From Clostridia bacterium (GTDB lineage: Bacteria > Bacillota > Clostridia > Peptostreptococcales > Anaerovoracaceae), in contig JAKSSL010000008.1 of assembly GCA_024403115.1 (NCBI GenBank), positions 1 through 40,238 of the forward strand: DNA of 40,238 bases. Direction: 5' to 3'. Shown here one piece after another: positions 8,712-19,823 of the stretch (the stretch's first letter is position 1; every line of letters begins with the position of its first letter). The notes below the pieces were generated by a model. It made no database searches and was not told the origin of the DNA. It worked only from the letters and a program-made list of their open reading frames with translations. The translations under genes were made by a program, and so were the position numbers.

Positions 8712-8785
8712 AACTATGTATTGTGTAGGAGTGTTCCTTCATATACTAAATAAACGCTTATATAAAAATATTTTCATATAAATGA

Positions 8786-10726
<1,941 letters not shown>

Positions 10727-10738
10727 TAAGGAGGAGAA

Positions 10739-13240
10739 ATGGCTAATTTAGTTGAAGACAACAAAATGATTCAGCATGAAATAAATGACGAAATGCAAAA
10801 GTCATATATTGAATATGCTATGAGCGTACTTGTTGGCCGTGCTCTTCCAGATGTTAGAGACGGATTAAAACCAGTACATAGAAGAATACTATACGGAATG
10901 GACCAATTAGGTGTAACTCCTGACAAGCCTCACAAGAAGTCCGCTCGTATTACCGGTGAAGTAATGGGTAAATACCATCCACATGGTGACAGCTCAATTT
11001 ACGATGCCATGGTAAGACTTGCTCAAGATTTCTCAATGAGATATTTGCTTGTAGATGGACACGGAAACTTTGGTTCCATTGACGGTGACGGAGCAGCCGC
11101 TGCTCGTTATACTGAAGCGAGAATGTCCCCATTCTCACTGGAAATGATTAGAGATATCGACAAAGAGACAGTTGACTTCATGCCAAACTATGATGGGGAA
11201 GAAGAGGAACCTGTAGTATTACCTTCAAGAGTTCCTAACCTATTAATCAACGGTTCAAACGGTATCGCCGTAGGTATGGCAACATCAATTCCACCACACA
11301 ATATTTGTGAAACTATTGATGCCTGCGTGGAAATGATCGACAACGAAAACTGTACTATTGATGACCTGCTAAAGCACATTAAGGGACCAGACTTCCCAAC
11401 AGGTGCAACTATTTTAGGAAAAGCAGGTTTCATTGAAGCATACAAGACTGGCCAAGGCAAGGTAACTGTAAGATCAAATTGTGAAATTGAAGAAACTAAC
11501 CGTGGCAAGCACCAAATCGTAATCACAGAAATTCCATACATGGTTAACAAGGCAAGGCTAATTGAAAAGATGGCTGAACTTGTAAACGACAAGAAGGTTG
11601 AAGGAATTTCCAATATCGTTGATCACTCTTCCAGAGAGGGAATGCGTATAATCATTGAGCTTAAAAAGGATGCAAATCCTCAAATCGTACTTAACCGATT
11701 ATACAAGCATACTCAACTGCAAGACAACTTCAGCATGATTATGATTGCTCTTGTTGATGGAGTTCCTAAGATGCTTAACCTATACGAGATATTAGAAGAA
11801 TATCTAAAGCATCAAAAGGATGTAATCACTCGTAGAACTCAATTTGATTTAAAGAAAGCTGAAGCTAGAGCACACATATTAGAGGGCTTACTAATCGCTC
11901 TTGATAATATTGATGCAATCATCAAAACTATTCGTGAATCATATAACGATGCCAAGCTTAAGCTAATGGAAAAGTTTAATCTTAGCGATGTTCAAGCTCA
12001 AGCAATTCTAGATATGAGACTTGCTAGATTACAAGGCTTGGAAAGAGAAAAGATTCAAAACGAATACGATGAATTGTTAAAGAAGATTGCATACTACAAA
12101 TCACTTCTTGCAGATGAAAAGAAGATTATGGGTGTAATCAAGGATGAGCTTTTGGAAATCAAGAAGAAGTGGGGAGACGAAAGAAGAACTAAGATCGCTC
12201 CTGCTCAAGATGAAATTGAAGAGGAAGATTTAGTTGCAAATGAACAAGTTGCAATTACTCTAACTCACTTAGGCTACATCAAGAGAGTACCTGCTGATAC
12301 ATACAAATCACAAAAGCGTGGAGGCAAGGGTATTCAAGGAATAACAACTCGTGAAAACGATTTCGTAAAGGATTTGATTATGACTTCGACTCATGATTAT
12401 CTGTTATTCTTCACTAATACAGGTAAGGTTCATAGAATTAAGGCTTACGAGGTTCCAGAAGGTTCACGTCAATCAAAGGGAATCCCTGCAATTAATTTCC
12501 TTAACCTAATGCAACACGAAAGAATTACTGCAGTAATGCCAGTAACTGAATTCAAGGATTCAGACTTCTTAATCGCAGTTACAAAACTGGGAACAATTAA
12601 GAAGATGGCAATGTCAGATTTCGACACAAATAGAAAGACAGGCCTAATTGCCATGAAGTTAAAGGACGGCGATGAATTAATCGGCATCAAGCAAACTTCA
12701 GGAACAAGCAATGTAATCATCGTAACTAGAAAGGGTAAGTGCATCTGCTTCTCCGAAGAGGACGTTCGTCAAATGGGCAGAATCGCTGGAGGCGTTAGAG
12801 CTATTAATCTGGATAAGGACGATGAAGTTGTATCCATGGAATTAGTTGAACAAAACCAAGAACTATTTGTTGCAACAAAGAAGGGCTTCGGTAAGAGAAC
12901 TAAGGCCAAGGATTACAAGGTTCAAGTTCGTGGCGGTAAGGGCGTATTGACTTACGATAAGAGCAAGTTCGACAAAACCGGTGAATTAGTTGGTGCCATC
13001 GTTGTTGACAAGGAAGATGATATTCTGTTAATCAACTCAAATGGAGTTATCATCAGAATCAAGGCAAAGGATGTATCACAACTGGGAAGAACAACTCAAG
13101 GCGTTCACATTATGAAGGTTGACGAAAACACTGAAATCATTTCAATGGCAAAAGCCATCAGAGATGACGAGCTAGATCAAGACATAGATGAAACACCTAA
13201 AAAAGAAAATACTGAAAATGAACAACTAAGCTTGATATAG
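10739..13240 (+). CDS. gyrA: DNA gyrase subunit A
   Basis: DNA breakage-reunion subunit of gyrase. The 833 residues include the winged-helix domain with catalytic Tyr124 in AARYTEARM, the tower and coiled-coil regions, and a six-bladed C-terminal DNA-wrapping domain. The GyrA box appears as QKRGGKG, which marks it as GyrA rather than ParC. In the quinolone-resistance region the residues equivalent to E. coli Ser83 and Asp87 are Ser85 and Asp89, the unmutated state. The C-terminus is an acidic tail rich in Asp and Glu. An AAGGAGGAG ribosome binding site lies directly before the ATG. Confidence 0.98.
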   Translation: MANLVEDNKMIQHEINDEMQKSYIEYAMSVLVGRALPDVRDGLKPVHRRILYGMDQLGVTPDKPHKKSARITGEVMGKYHPHGDSSIYDAMVRLAQDFSMRYLLVDGHGNFGSIDGDGAAAARYTEARMSPFSLEMIRDIDKETVDFMPNYDGEEEEPVVLPSRVPNLLINGSNGIAVGMATSIPPHNICETIDACVEMIDNENCTIDDLLKHIKGPDFPTGATILGKAGFIEAYKTGQGKVTVRSNCEIEETNRGKHQIVITEIPYMVNKARLIEKMAELVNDKKVEGISNIVDHSSREGMRIIIELKKDANPQIVLNRLYKHTQLQDNFSMIMIALVDGVPKMLNLYEILEEYLKHQKDVITRRTQFDLKKAEARAHILEGLLIALDNIDAIIKTIRESYNDAKLKLMEKFNLSDVQAQAILDMRLARLQGLEREKIQNEYDELLKKIAYYKSLLADEKKIMGVIKDELLEIKKKWGDERRTKIAPAQDEIEEEDLVANEQVAITLTHLGYIKRVPADTYKSQKRGGKGIQGITTRENDFVKDLIMTSTHDYLLFFTNTGKVHRIKAYEVPEGSRQSKGIPAINFLNLMQHERITAVMPVTEFKDSDFLIAVTKLGTIKKMAMSDFDTNRKTGLIAMKLKDGDELIGIKQTSGTSNVIIVTRKGKCICFSEEDVRQMGRIAGGVRAINLDKDDEVVSMELVEQNQELFVATKKGFGKRTKAKDYKVQVRGGKGVLTYDKSKFDKTGELVGAIVVDKEDDILLINSNGVIIRIKAKDVSQLGRTTQGVHIMKVDENTEIISMAKAIRDDELDQDIDETPKKENTENEQLSLI

Positions 13241-13253
13241 AAAGGACAAACAG

Positions 13254-14561
13254 ATGTTAATGCCAAACGGATCCATCCACGAAGATGGGGATCAGGTAAG
13301 ACAAATAAACTTTAAAGTAAAAGTAGACGACAGGGAGCCACTAATCGTAAAGGGCTATCACGGATCCTATGAAAACAATGTGTATATTTCCCTTTGGGAT
13401 TTGGCTGCCGCCGTTGATGAAACAGATAAATGTTTCAATATTGTATATAACAGATACGAAGACACTTTCTTTTTGGAAAAGGGTAAGAAGTATTTGGTAG
13501 AAGGGGACGAAAACTTCCCATTTGAAACTGAGAACGATCACTTCGTTGCTCTATCCATGGATAAAACATATATGGACGGCAGAGAAGTTCGTTTCAGATA
13601 TTACCGCAGACCTGGAACTTATGATATATTCATGAAGCTGGTTGACATCGGTTTGTATTTTGATATTAAAATCGACTACGGCGATATAGAAGAATTAATT
13701 ATTAATACCAAAGAAAACTTTGTTATCGACATGGATCTTATAAAGGAAAATGGATATTTTGACTATATCCACAGTGCTTTTCTGGCAAATCTTACTACAG
13801 ATGAAGTACTATTTGAGAGAAATGCCGATGTTCAAACACAATTGGCAAGCACAAGCAAGCTTATGACCTTGCTTCTTGCTTTGGAAGCAATCAAGGAAGG
13901 AAAGATTAAGTACAAAGACGAGTTTGCAGTTACTCAAGAAGTAGTGGATTGTGCCACTAATGAGGATGGAATTTTTGGAGAGTATATGGGCTTAGGCGTC
14001 AAGATGACAGTGGAAGATATCCTTTACGCTTTCATGTTAAACTCTGCAAACGAGTGCGGAACTTTCATAGCGCAAATCATTTCTGGAAGTGAAGAGGCTT
14101 TTGTAAAGAGAATGAATGAAAGAGCCAAGGAATTGGGCTTTGAAAACGCTCGCTTCTTCAACCCACACGGTCTGCCAATGTTTGACAGACATCAAATTAC
14201 TTCCAAGCAACAAAACATGATGTCTGCTCGTGAGCTTTACAAGCTTTCAAAATATCTGTTAGACAATTATTACAAAGAGGTAACTAAGATTACTTCTACA
14301 AAGACTAAAAAACTGTTAAGTCTTTCCGCTTTTGCAGAAAACACAAACCAATTGCTATACAATTACAATAACTGCATAGGCCTTAAGACAGGCACAACTT
14401 TTAGAGCGGGCACTGCCTTAGTTGCTGCTTTAAAAGTAAGAATTAAAGGTAAAGAAAACATATTACTATCTATAATGCTAGGTGGCGAAAACGCCATGGA
14501 GCGTTACGAGAAGAGCACAGTATTGCTTGAATACGCTAAAATGTATTATGGACTAAGATAG
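13254..14561 (+). CDS. S11-family D-alanyl-D-alanine carboxypeptidase-like protein without visible signal peptide
   Basis: A penicillin-binding serine peptidase (435 residues) of the kind that trims the D-Ala from peptidoglycan side chains. The three active-site motifs are present: STSK (199-202), SAN (264-266) and KTG (378-380). The N-terminal 165 residues are a separate domain whose first half (about 25-80, with VYISLWDLAAAV) resembles the copper-amine-oxidase-N-like repeats found in envelope proteins. The N-terminus is hydrophilic with no signal peptide, and no C-terminal anchor is seen. The reading frame cannot be extended upstream because a TGA lies at 13233-13235. The start has AAAGGA and lies 13 bases after gyrA, so it is probably co-transcribed with gyrase. 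The fold assignment is firm; location and substrate are not. Confidence 0.85.
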   Translation: MLMPNGSIHEDGDQVRQINFKVKVDDREPLIVKGYHGSYENNVYISLWDLAAAVDETDKCFNIVYNRYEDTFFLEKGKKYLVEGDENFPFETENDHFVALSMDKTYMDGREVRFRYYRRPGTYDIFMKLVDIGLYFDIKIDYGDIEELIINTKENFVIDMDLIKENGYFDYIHSAFLANLTTDEVLFERNADVQTQLASTSKLMTLLLALEAIKEGKIKYKDEFAVTQEVVDCATNEDGIFGEYMGLGVKMTVEDILYAFMLNSANECGTFIAQIISGSEEAFVKRMNERAKELGFENARFFNPHGLPMFDRHQITSKQQNMMSARELYKLSKYLLDNYYKEVTKITSTKTKKLLSLSAFAENTNQLLYNYNNCIGLKTGTTFRAGTALVAALKVRIKGKENILLSIMLGGENAMERYEKSTVLLEYAKMYYGLR

Positions 14562-14570
14562 GAGAAAAGA

Positions 14571-15560
14571 ATGGCAAGAGTTTTTTCAGGAGTACAACCA
14601 ACAGGAAACATTCACCTTGGCAACTACCTTGGAGCCTTAAAACAATTTGTGGAGCTTCAAGACCAAGAAGAGTGCATTTACTGCATCGTAGATGAGCATG
14701 CGATTACAGTTCCTCAAGATCCTAAGGAATTAAGAGAACATGTTTTAGATGTAGCAGCTCTATATTTGGCAATAGGTATTGACCCTAAGAAATCCATTGT
14801 ATTTGTACAATCACAGGTTTCAGGTCATGCTGAGTTGGGATGGATTTGCACTTGCAACACTTCCACAGGCGAATTATTTAGAATGACTCAGTTTAAAGCA
14901 AAAAGCGGCGGAAAAGAATCCGTTGGAACAGGCCTGTTAGTATATCCTACACTAATGGCTGCGGACATTTTGCTTTACGATGCTGAAATCGTGCCTGTTG
15001 GAAATGACCAAAAACAACACATTGAATTAACAAGAGACATCGCTCAAAGAATGAACTTCAAATATGGCGACGACTGCTTCGTAGTTCCTGATGGAAGATT
15101 TATGAAAGCGGGCGCTAGAATTATGGCTTTGGATGATCCAACTAGCAAGATGAGCAAGAGCGCAACAAACGAGCTTAGCAGAATTTCATTGCTGGATGAA
15201 CCAAACAAAATCAAGAAGGCTATCATGAAAGCAACTACAGATTCCGATGGCGTGGTAAAATTCGACATAGAAAACAAGCCAGGCATCAGCAATCTAATGA
15301 CTATTTATGCAGCTTTTACAGATATGTCATTTGATGAGATTGAAAAGAAATATGAAGGTCACGGCTATGGCGACTTCAAGAAGGACTTAGTTGTAATAGT
15401 TCAAGATGCACTTGCACCAATTCGTGAAAGATATGAAGAGATTAGACATTCCGATGAGCTAATTGAAATTCTTGAAGATGGAGCTAAGAGAGCGAGAGCA
15501 ATAGCAGAACCTGTACTTAAGAGAGTTCAAGACAAGGTTGGTTTTGGTTACGACAAATAG
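14571..15560 (+). CDS. trpS: Tryptophan--tRNA ligase
   Basis: Class I aminoacyl-tRNA synthetase charging tRNA-Trp. The 329 residues are a normal length. The HIGH-like motif is TGNIHLGN (11-18) and the KMSKS loop is at 193-197. AGGAG precedes the ATG; the gene starts nine bases after the carboxypeptidase. No T-box leader is present, unlike many Firmicutes trpS genes, and none would fit in the nine-base gap. A hairpin terminator follows. Confidence 0.98.
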   Translation: MARVFSGVQPTGNIHLGNYLGALKQFVELQDQEECIYCIVDEHAITVPQDPKELREHVLDVAALYLAIGIDPKKSIVFVQSQVSGHAELGWICTCNTSTGELFRMTQFKAKSGGKESVGTGLLVYPTLMAADILLYDAEIVPVGNDQKQHIELTRDIAQRMNFKYGDDCFVVPDGRFMKAGARIMALDDPTSKMSKSATNELSRISLLDEPNKIKKAIMKATTDSDGVVKFDIENKPGISNLMTIYAAFTDMSFDEIEKKYEGHGYGDFKKDLVVIVQDALAPIRERYEEIRHSDELIEILEDGAKRARAIAEPVLKRVQDKVGFGYDK

Positions 15561-15603
15561 TCGGACACTTGTAGAGGGACGCTTACAGACTAATATTAAA
15601 AAT

Positions 15604-15633
15604 GCGAGGGAGAAGAAATCTTCCTCGCTTTTT
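15604..15633 (+). terminator. Intrinsic terminator after trpS
   Basis: GCGAGG and CCTCGC pair across a 13-base loop and are followed by TTTTT. It ends the long plus-strand block that starts at gyrB. Confidence 0.75.
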
Positions 15634-15640
15634 CTATGCA

Positions 15641-15665
15641 AAAGGGTGCCTTTGAGGCACCCTTT
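15641..15665 (-). terminator. Intrinsic terminator for the minus-strand acyl-CoA synthetase operon
   Basis: A perfect 10-bp stem AAAGGGTGCC / GGCACCCTTT with a 5-base loop lies just after the stop of the converging gene. On the minus strand the stem ends in TTT and is followed by TGCATAG, so the T-tract is short. It may serve both directions. Confidence 0.7.
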
Positions 15666-15668
15666 AGT

Positions 15669-17540
15669 TTAGTATTCTTCTTTTTGCAATTCTGCAAAAC
15701 GCTTGATTTTCATAGTTGTTGTCTTTTCAAAAGGACCATGCTTGATTTCCATGCGCTTTACAGTCTTGTAGTTTGTCAAATTGCTGTTGACTTCTTTGAT
15801 AGCTTTCCACAAGATCTTTTCCAGTTCTTCTTCATTAAGCTCTTCCTCGGAAACTTGGTATTTCTCTTCAATAGCCTTGTAATCTGGAATAAGTCTTACA
15901 GTAACAACCAATTCCTTTTCCTTTGGAACTTCTTTGCCGTAAACCATACATTCAAGAATTTCATCCTTTTGGTTTAATAGAGCTTCAAGCTCTTCAGGGT
16001 AGATGTTCTTACCGTTTTGAGTAACGATAACGTTCTTGCTTCTGCCGGTAATGTATAGGAAGCCATCCTTGTCGATGTATCCTAAATCTCCTGAATTGAA
16101 CCAGCCATCGTTTAAGACCTCTGCTGTTGCCTCTTCATCTTCGAAGTAGCCTAGCATTACAGTCTTACCCTTAATCCAAATTTCTCCTTCGCCCTTGTCA
16201 TTGGCATCGTTGATTTTAATCTCATCACACCATACAGGCATACCAGCGGAGCCCACTCTTCTGTCAAAATCAGGAGTAAGCGCTGCAATTGGAGCAGTTT
16301 CTGTAAGACCGTAGCCTTGCAAGAATGTCATACCAATATCTTCAAGCCATTTACCAACGGTAGGATCAATTGGTGCAGCGGCAGATACGAATATTCTTAG
16401 TCTGCCACCGAAATTATCGTAGATGTCTTGGAAGACTTTACGCTTCACGTTGATGCCCATAGCTTTAAGTCCGTTAGTAAAGCTGATTGCTGATTTAATT
16501 GTGCCAGCTTTTCCAGACTTTTCAATGGCTTTATTTATCTTCTTATACAAAGCTTCTATTAAAACTGGTACGGCAATAATAGAAGTTGGTGAAGTTTCTT
16601 CCATGTCGCTTACAATGTAGCGCAGGCCTTGGCAAATTGTAACCGATGCTCCCATTGCCATTGGATATATGAAACCTACAGTTGATTCGTAAGTGTGATG
16701 GAGTGGCAATACGGAAAGCAATCTGTCGTCAGGGTGTAAGTCTACAAAAGCAGTAATAGCGTTTACGTTATATGCCAAATTGCTATTGGAAATCATAACG
16801 CCCTTAGAGTTTGAAGTTGTTCCGCTTGTGAATATTAATAGAGCGAAAGCATCTGGATCTATTTCTTCTGATAATAGTATAGGCTCACTAATATCACGAA
16901 GGAAAGAACCATCGTTCTTCACAAAGTCGAAACCTACAAAACCGTCTTCATCGTGATCGCTTGAGTACATTTCTATGAAGTACTTAACATTTGGACAGTT
17001 TTTGGCAACGTGGTGAACTGATTTCTTCTTTTTTGGAGTGAAGATGACTCCGCGCACATCGCTTCTGTTGATTAGCATTTCCAATTCGTTATCAGGAAGC
17101 TCCTTGTCAACGGGAACTGCGATTCCAGCTCCACATAGCAAAGCCATATAGGATACATACCATTGATAAGTAGTTTCGCCTATGATCAGAACTTTTTCAC
17201 CCTTCAATTTTAGACTTCTTGAAAGGCCTTCCCCAAAGCTAAGAACATCCTCAGCAAATTGGCCGTAGCTGATCTCTGTAAAAGGAGCTTTTTTATTATA
17301 CTTTTCTAGGAAAAGCACATTGTCCTTATACTTTTCAGTAGCATATAGGAATATTTCTCGTACTGTCTTAAAGTCAGTGTGAGGATAGCATTCCTTGCCC
17401 TTTCTAGTTTTTTCTAAATATTGTTCAATATTTTCAGCTTTTCCAAAGAAATCGGAATCATAGAGGCTGTCTAAATTCTTAGTCTCCTTCCACTTCTTTG
17501 GCGAAAGCTTAATCTTTTTTATTTTATCTTCAAATCTCAT
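15669..17540 (-). CDS. AMP-binding long-chain acyl-CoA synthetase (first of a tandem pair by coordinate, last in the operon)
   Basis: Adenylate-forming enzyme that would activate a fatty or other carboxylic acid with ATP and attach CoA. The 623 residues hold the phosphate loop TSGTTSNSKG, the GYGLTETAP motif, the TGRSKNVIVTQNGKNIYPEE hinge region, and the C-terminal catalytic lysine in TMKIKRF. The loop has Ser where many relatives have Pro before Lys. It starts one base after the stop of its neighbour, with GGAGGGG overlapping that stop. The paired enzymes share long stretches such as SVLPLHHTYE and are clearly paralogs. The substrate cannot be read from sequence. Confidence 0.9.
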   Translation of the reverse strand: MRFEDKIKKIKLSPKKWKETKNLDSLYDSDFFGKAENIEQYLEKTRKGKECYPHTDFKTVREIFLYATEKYKDNVLFLEKYNKKAPFTEISYGQFAEDVLSFGEGLSRSLKLKGEKVLIIGETTYQWYVSYMALLCGAGIAVPVDKELPDNELEMLINRSDVRGVIFTPKKKKSVHHVAKNCPNVKYFIEMYSSDHDEDGFVGFDFVKNDGSFLRDISEPILLSEEIDPDAFALLIFTSGTTSNSKGVMISNSNLAYNVNAITAFVDLHPDDRLLSVLPLHHTYESTVGFIYPMAMGASVTICQGLRYIVSDMEETSPTSIIAVPVLIEALYKKINKAIEKSGKAGTIKSAISFTNGLKAMGINVKRKVFQDIYDNFGGRLRIFVSAAAPIDPTVGKWLEDIGMTFLQGYGLTETAPIAALTPDFDRRVGSAGMPVWCDEIKINDANDKGEGEIWIKGKTVMLGYFEDEEATAEVLNDGWFNSGDLGYIDKDGFLYITGRSKNVIVTQNGKNIYPEELEALLNQKDEILECMVYGKEVPKEKELVVTVRLIPDYKAIEEKYQVSEEELNEEELEKILWKAIKEVNSNLTNYKTVKRMEIKHGPFEKTTTMKIKRFAELQKEEY

Positions 17541-17541
17541 A

Positions 17542-19356
17542 TTATCCCCTCCTATTCTCTTCGCTATAGCGCTTTACCTTATTAGAATAGTTCTTGTCCA
17601 ATTCCTTATCACGAACGATGATTCGCTTAATTTTCTTAAAGAAAGGATTTTCAGCATTGATTTTGTCAACTTCTTCCCACAGAAGTTTTTCAACATCTGC
17701 TTTTTCATAATCCTTGCCAAGCTTTAAAGCCACCTCTTCAGAGTCTGGATAGATGGAAGCTACAATGGTAATATCTTCACCGTCCTTGGCGCTGTCTCCC
17801 CAAACCATTGATTCTGCAACATATGGAACATTGCTCAAATAGTATTCCAATTCTTCAGGGAAAACATTCTTACCATTCTTAGTGATGATTACATTCTTCT
17901 TTCTTCCAGTTATGAACAAGTAGTCTTCAGAATCTAAATATCCAAGGTCGCCAGTGTAATACCAACCGTCTTTTATAACCTCAGCTGTAGCTTCAGGATT
18001 CTTGTAGTAACCAAGCATTACATTTCCGCCCTTTAGAAGGATTTCTCCAATGCCGTCAGGACCTGGATTGTCGATTTTAATATCAGTGCCTGGGAATTTT
18101 CTTCCTACAGAAGCATCCTTTGGAGCCCAGTCAGGACTTAGAGCACCCATTGGTGCACATTCAGTAAGGCCGTAGCCTTGTAAAGCAAGGATTCCAACCT
18201 CTCTAAAGAATTTAAGAATATCTGGATTTATTGCTGCGCCTCCAACGATAAGGACGTGCATTCTTCCACCAAAAACATTGTGGATATCCTTGAAGAATTT
18301 CTTTTCAAGATGAATTCCCAGCTTGGAAGCTGTACGGCATATTTTAAGAGCCTTGTTAATTTTATCTTCCTTGCCCTGAGCTCTAATATTCTTCCAAATC
18401 TTTTTATAAAGCATCTCCAGAATTAGAGGTACTGAAAGGAAGAAAGTAGGCTTTACTTCTGCCATATCTTTTTGAATGTACTTAAGTCCTTGGCAATATG
18501 CGATACATGCACCCTTGTATAGAGGCATCAAGAAGTCGCAAGTGCAGGCATAAGTGTGATGAAGAGGAAGTACGCTGAAGAAAATGTCGTGATCGGTTAC
18601 CTCCAAAACTGTAGGAGAAGCCATCAAATCTTCCACTATATTTCCCTGAGAAAGCATAACTCCCTTGGAAATTCCAGTAGTTCCAGAAGTGAAAAGCAAA
18701 ACTCCCAGCTCATCTCTAAGAACCTGTGCATCTAAATATGATCTGTCTCCTTCTTCTATTAAAGCCTTGCCTTCATTTACAAGGGCAGTCTGAGAGTAAG
18801 AAATCTCGTCACTATTTTCCTTAGTAAAGTTTATGATTACCTTTAGTTCAGGGTGCTTTTCACGAACAGCTATAAACTTTGGCTCTAATTTTTTGGAGCA
18901 AAGCACAGCTTCAATTTCTGCGTCTACAACTTGTTGCTCAATTTCCTTTTCTGAAAGTTCCTTGTCAAGAGGAACCACAACGCCTGTACCGCAAGTTACT
19001 GCCAAATAGGATAGTGCCCAGAAATAGCAGTTTTCACCACAAACGGCAATGCGCTTTCCTTGTAGGCCAAGCTTTATTAGGCTAGTGCCAAGTCCGTTAA
19101 TATCATCCATGGCCTCTTTGTAGGTGATGGCTTTAAAAGGCTCACCTTTTACAAATTTTTGCATAAAAGCGGGATGATCCTTGTATTTTTCTGCACTGGA
19201 TTCCATCATGTGCTTAAGGTCCATAATTGGACGAGAGTCAGGATAGTGAACGTATTTCTTGTCCGCCTCCTCAATAGCGATTACTCTCTCCAAAGCCACT
19301 TCCATATCGTGCTTTTTTAATGCAGTGTATTCAGTTTTATCCATTGGTGTATACAT
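17542..19356 (-). CDS. AMP-binding long-chain acyl-CoA synthetase (second of the tandem pair)
   Basis: Adenylate-forming acyl-CoA synthetase of 604 residues, paralogous to the following gene. It has TSGTTGISKGV, GYGLTECAPMGAL, the TGRKKNVIITKNGKNVFPEE hinge and a C-terminal NYSNKVKRYSE with the likely catalytic lysine. The ATG at 19356 follows TAAGGAGGTG, in which the TAA is the stop of the upstream regulator gene, so the three genes form one tight operon (regulator, this gene, then its paralog). Fatty-acid or branched-acid activation is the likely role; no substrate-specific residues are claimed. Confidence 0.9.
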   Translation of the reverse strand: MYTPMDKTEYTALKKHDMEVALERVIAIEEADKKYVHYPDSRPIMDLKHMMESSAEKYKDHPAFMQKFVKGEPFKAITYKEAMDDINGLGTSLIKLGLQGKRIAVCGENCYFWALSYLAVTCGTGVVVPLDKELSEKEIEQQVVDAEIEAVLCSKKLEPKFIAVREKHPELKVIINFTKENSDEISYSQTALVNEGKALIEEGDRSYLDAQVLRDELGVLLFTSGTTGISKGVMLSQGNIVEDLMASPTVLEVTDHDIFFSVLPLHHTYACTCDFLMPLYKGACIAYCQGLKYIQKDMAEVKPTFFLSVPLILEMLYKKIWKNIRAQGKEDKINKALKICRTASKLGIHLEKKFFKDIHNVFGGRMHVLIVGGAAINPDILKFFREVGILALQGYGLTECAPMGALSPDWAPKDASVGRKFPGTDIKIDNPGPDGIGEILLKGGNVMLGYYKNPEATAEVIKDGWYYTGDLGYLDSEDYLFITGRKKNVIITKNGKNVFPEELEYYLSNVPYVAESMVWGDSAKDGEDITIVASIYPDSEEVALKLGKDYEKADVEKLLWEEVDKINAENPFFKKIKRIIVRDKELDKNYSNKVKRYSEENRRG

Positions 19357-19368
19357 TAAAACACCTCC

Positions 19369-19701
19369 TTAGACTATAGCAAATTTCTTGGCTGCATTGG
19401 AATATTGCTGAAGCAAACCAAGATTTGCGTAGTAATATGTAAATTTGTTTTCTTTTTTTGTTTCAACCAAACCAGCATAGATTAGCTTGTTCATGTGTTG
19501 GGAAATGGTAGCTTGAGCGTAGTCAAAATTCTCAACCAAATCCTTATTACAAACAGGCTTGAAATTCTTGTTGGCTTGCATTATGTATCTAAATAAAGTA
19601 ATTCTTGCCGGATGGGACAGGGCATCTGAAACCTTTGCGATTAAAAGGATTTCATCTTCTTCCATGTGACCCATCACATCCATGGATTTTCTAATTCTCA
19701 T
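19369..19701 (-). CDS. ArsR-family winged-helix transcriptional regulator
   Basis: A 110-residue ArsR/SmtB-type repressor. The winged-helix core covers about residues 20-95, with the typical opening LSHPARITLFRYI and the recognition helix YAQATISQHMNKLIYAGLV, then a hairpin wing ENKFTYYY. The metal-binding ELCVCDL segment of classical ArsR is replaced by PVCNKDL with one cysteine, the only one in the protein, so metal sensing by that site is unlikely. AGGAGG precedes the ATG. It is the first gene of an operon with two acyl-CoA synthetases, and its own promoter carries a perfect inverted repeat, suggesting autoregulation and control by an acid or acyl-CoA signal; that signal is inferred. Confidence 0.88.
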   Translation of the reverse strand: MRIRKSMDVMGHMEEDEILLIAKVSDALSHPARITLFRYIMQANKNFKPVCNKDLVENFDYAQATISQHMNKLIYAGLVETKKENKFTYYYANLGLLQQYSNAAKKFAIV

Positions 19702-19716
19702 AGTGCCTCCTGTTCA

Positions 19717-19738
19717 TATATCGTATATTTACGATATA
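19717..19738. promoter_or_regulatory. Operator: perfect 9-bp inverted repeat at the ArsR operon start site
   Basis: TATATCGTA (19717-19725) and TACGATATA (19730-19738) flank a 4-base centre. The site lies directly downstream of the -10 of the minus-strand promoter, covering the predicted start of transcription. This is the expected position for an ArsR-type autorepressor. Confidence 0.75.
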
Positions 19739-19739
19739 C

Positions 19740-19768
19740 ATTATACCCCATGTATTATATATAGTCAA
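19740..19768 (-). promoter_or_regulatory. Sigma-A promoter for the ArsR-acyl-CoA synthetase operon
   Basis: On the minus strand TTGACT (19768-19763), 17 bases, TATAAT (19745-19740). Both hexamers are close to or match consensus. The operator abuts the -10. Confidence 0.75.
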
Positions 19769-19794
19769 ATAGCAAGTTTTATCCACTTGAAATA

Positions 19795-19823
19795 TTGAAT
19801 ATATAAAGCTATGAGTATATAAT
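19795..19823 (+). promoter_or_regulatory. Sigma-A promoter for the CoA-transferase-alr-racemase operon
   Basis: TTGAAT (19795-19800), a 17-base spacer and TATAAT (19818-19823). The predicted start near 19830 means that the upstream in-frame ATG at 19836 would be almost leaderless, which supports the start at 19860. The operator lies about 57 bases upstream of this -35. Confidence 0.7.

Noticed and set aside
10991..11005. Quinolone-resistance change in gyrA
   Set aside because: The codons equivalent to E. coli Ser83 and Asp87 encode Ser and Asp, the unchanged state.
14562..14570. T-box riboswitch before trpS or lysS
   Set aside because: The gap before trpS is nine bases and lysS overlaps greA, so no leader is possible.
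15636..15977. Plus-strand open frame across the trpS/acyl-CoA synthetase junction
   Set aside because: It starts in a terminator and runs antisense to the synthetase; phenylalanine-rich sequence typical of antisense AT-rich DNA.
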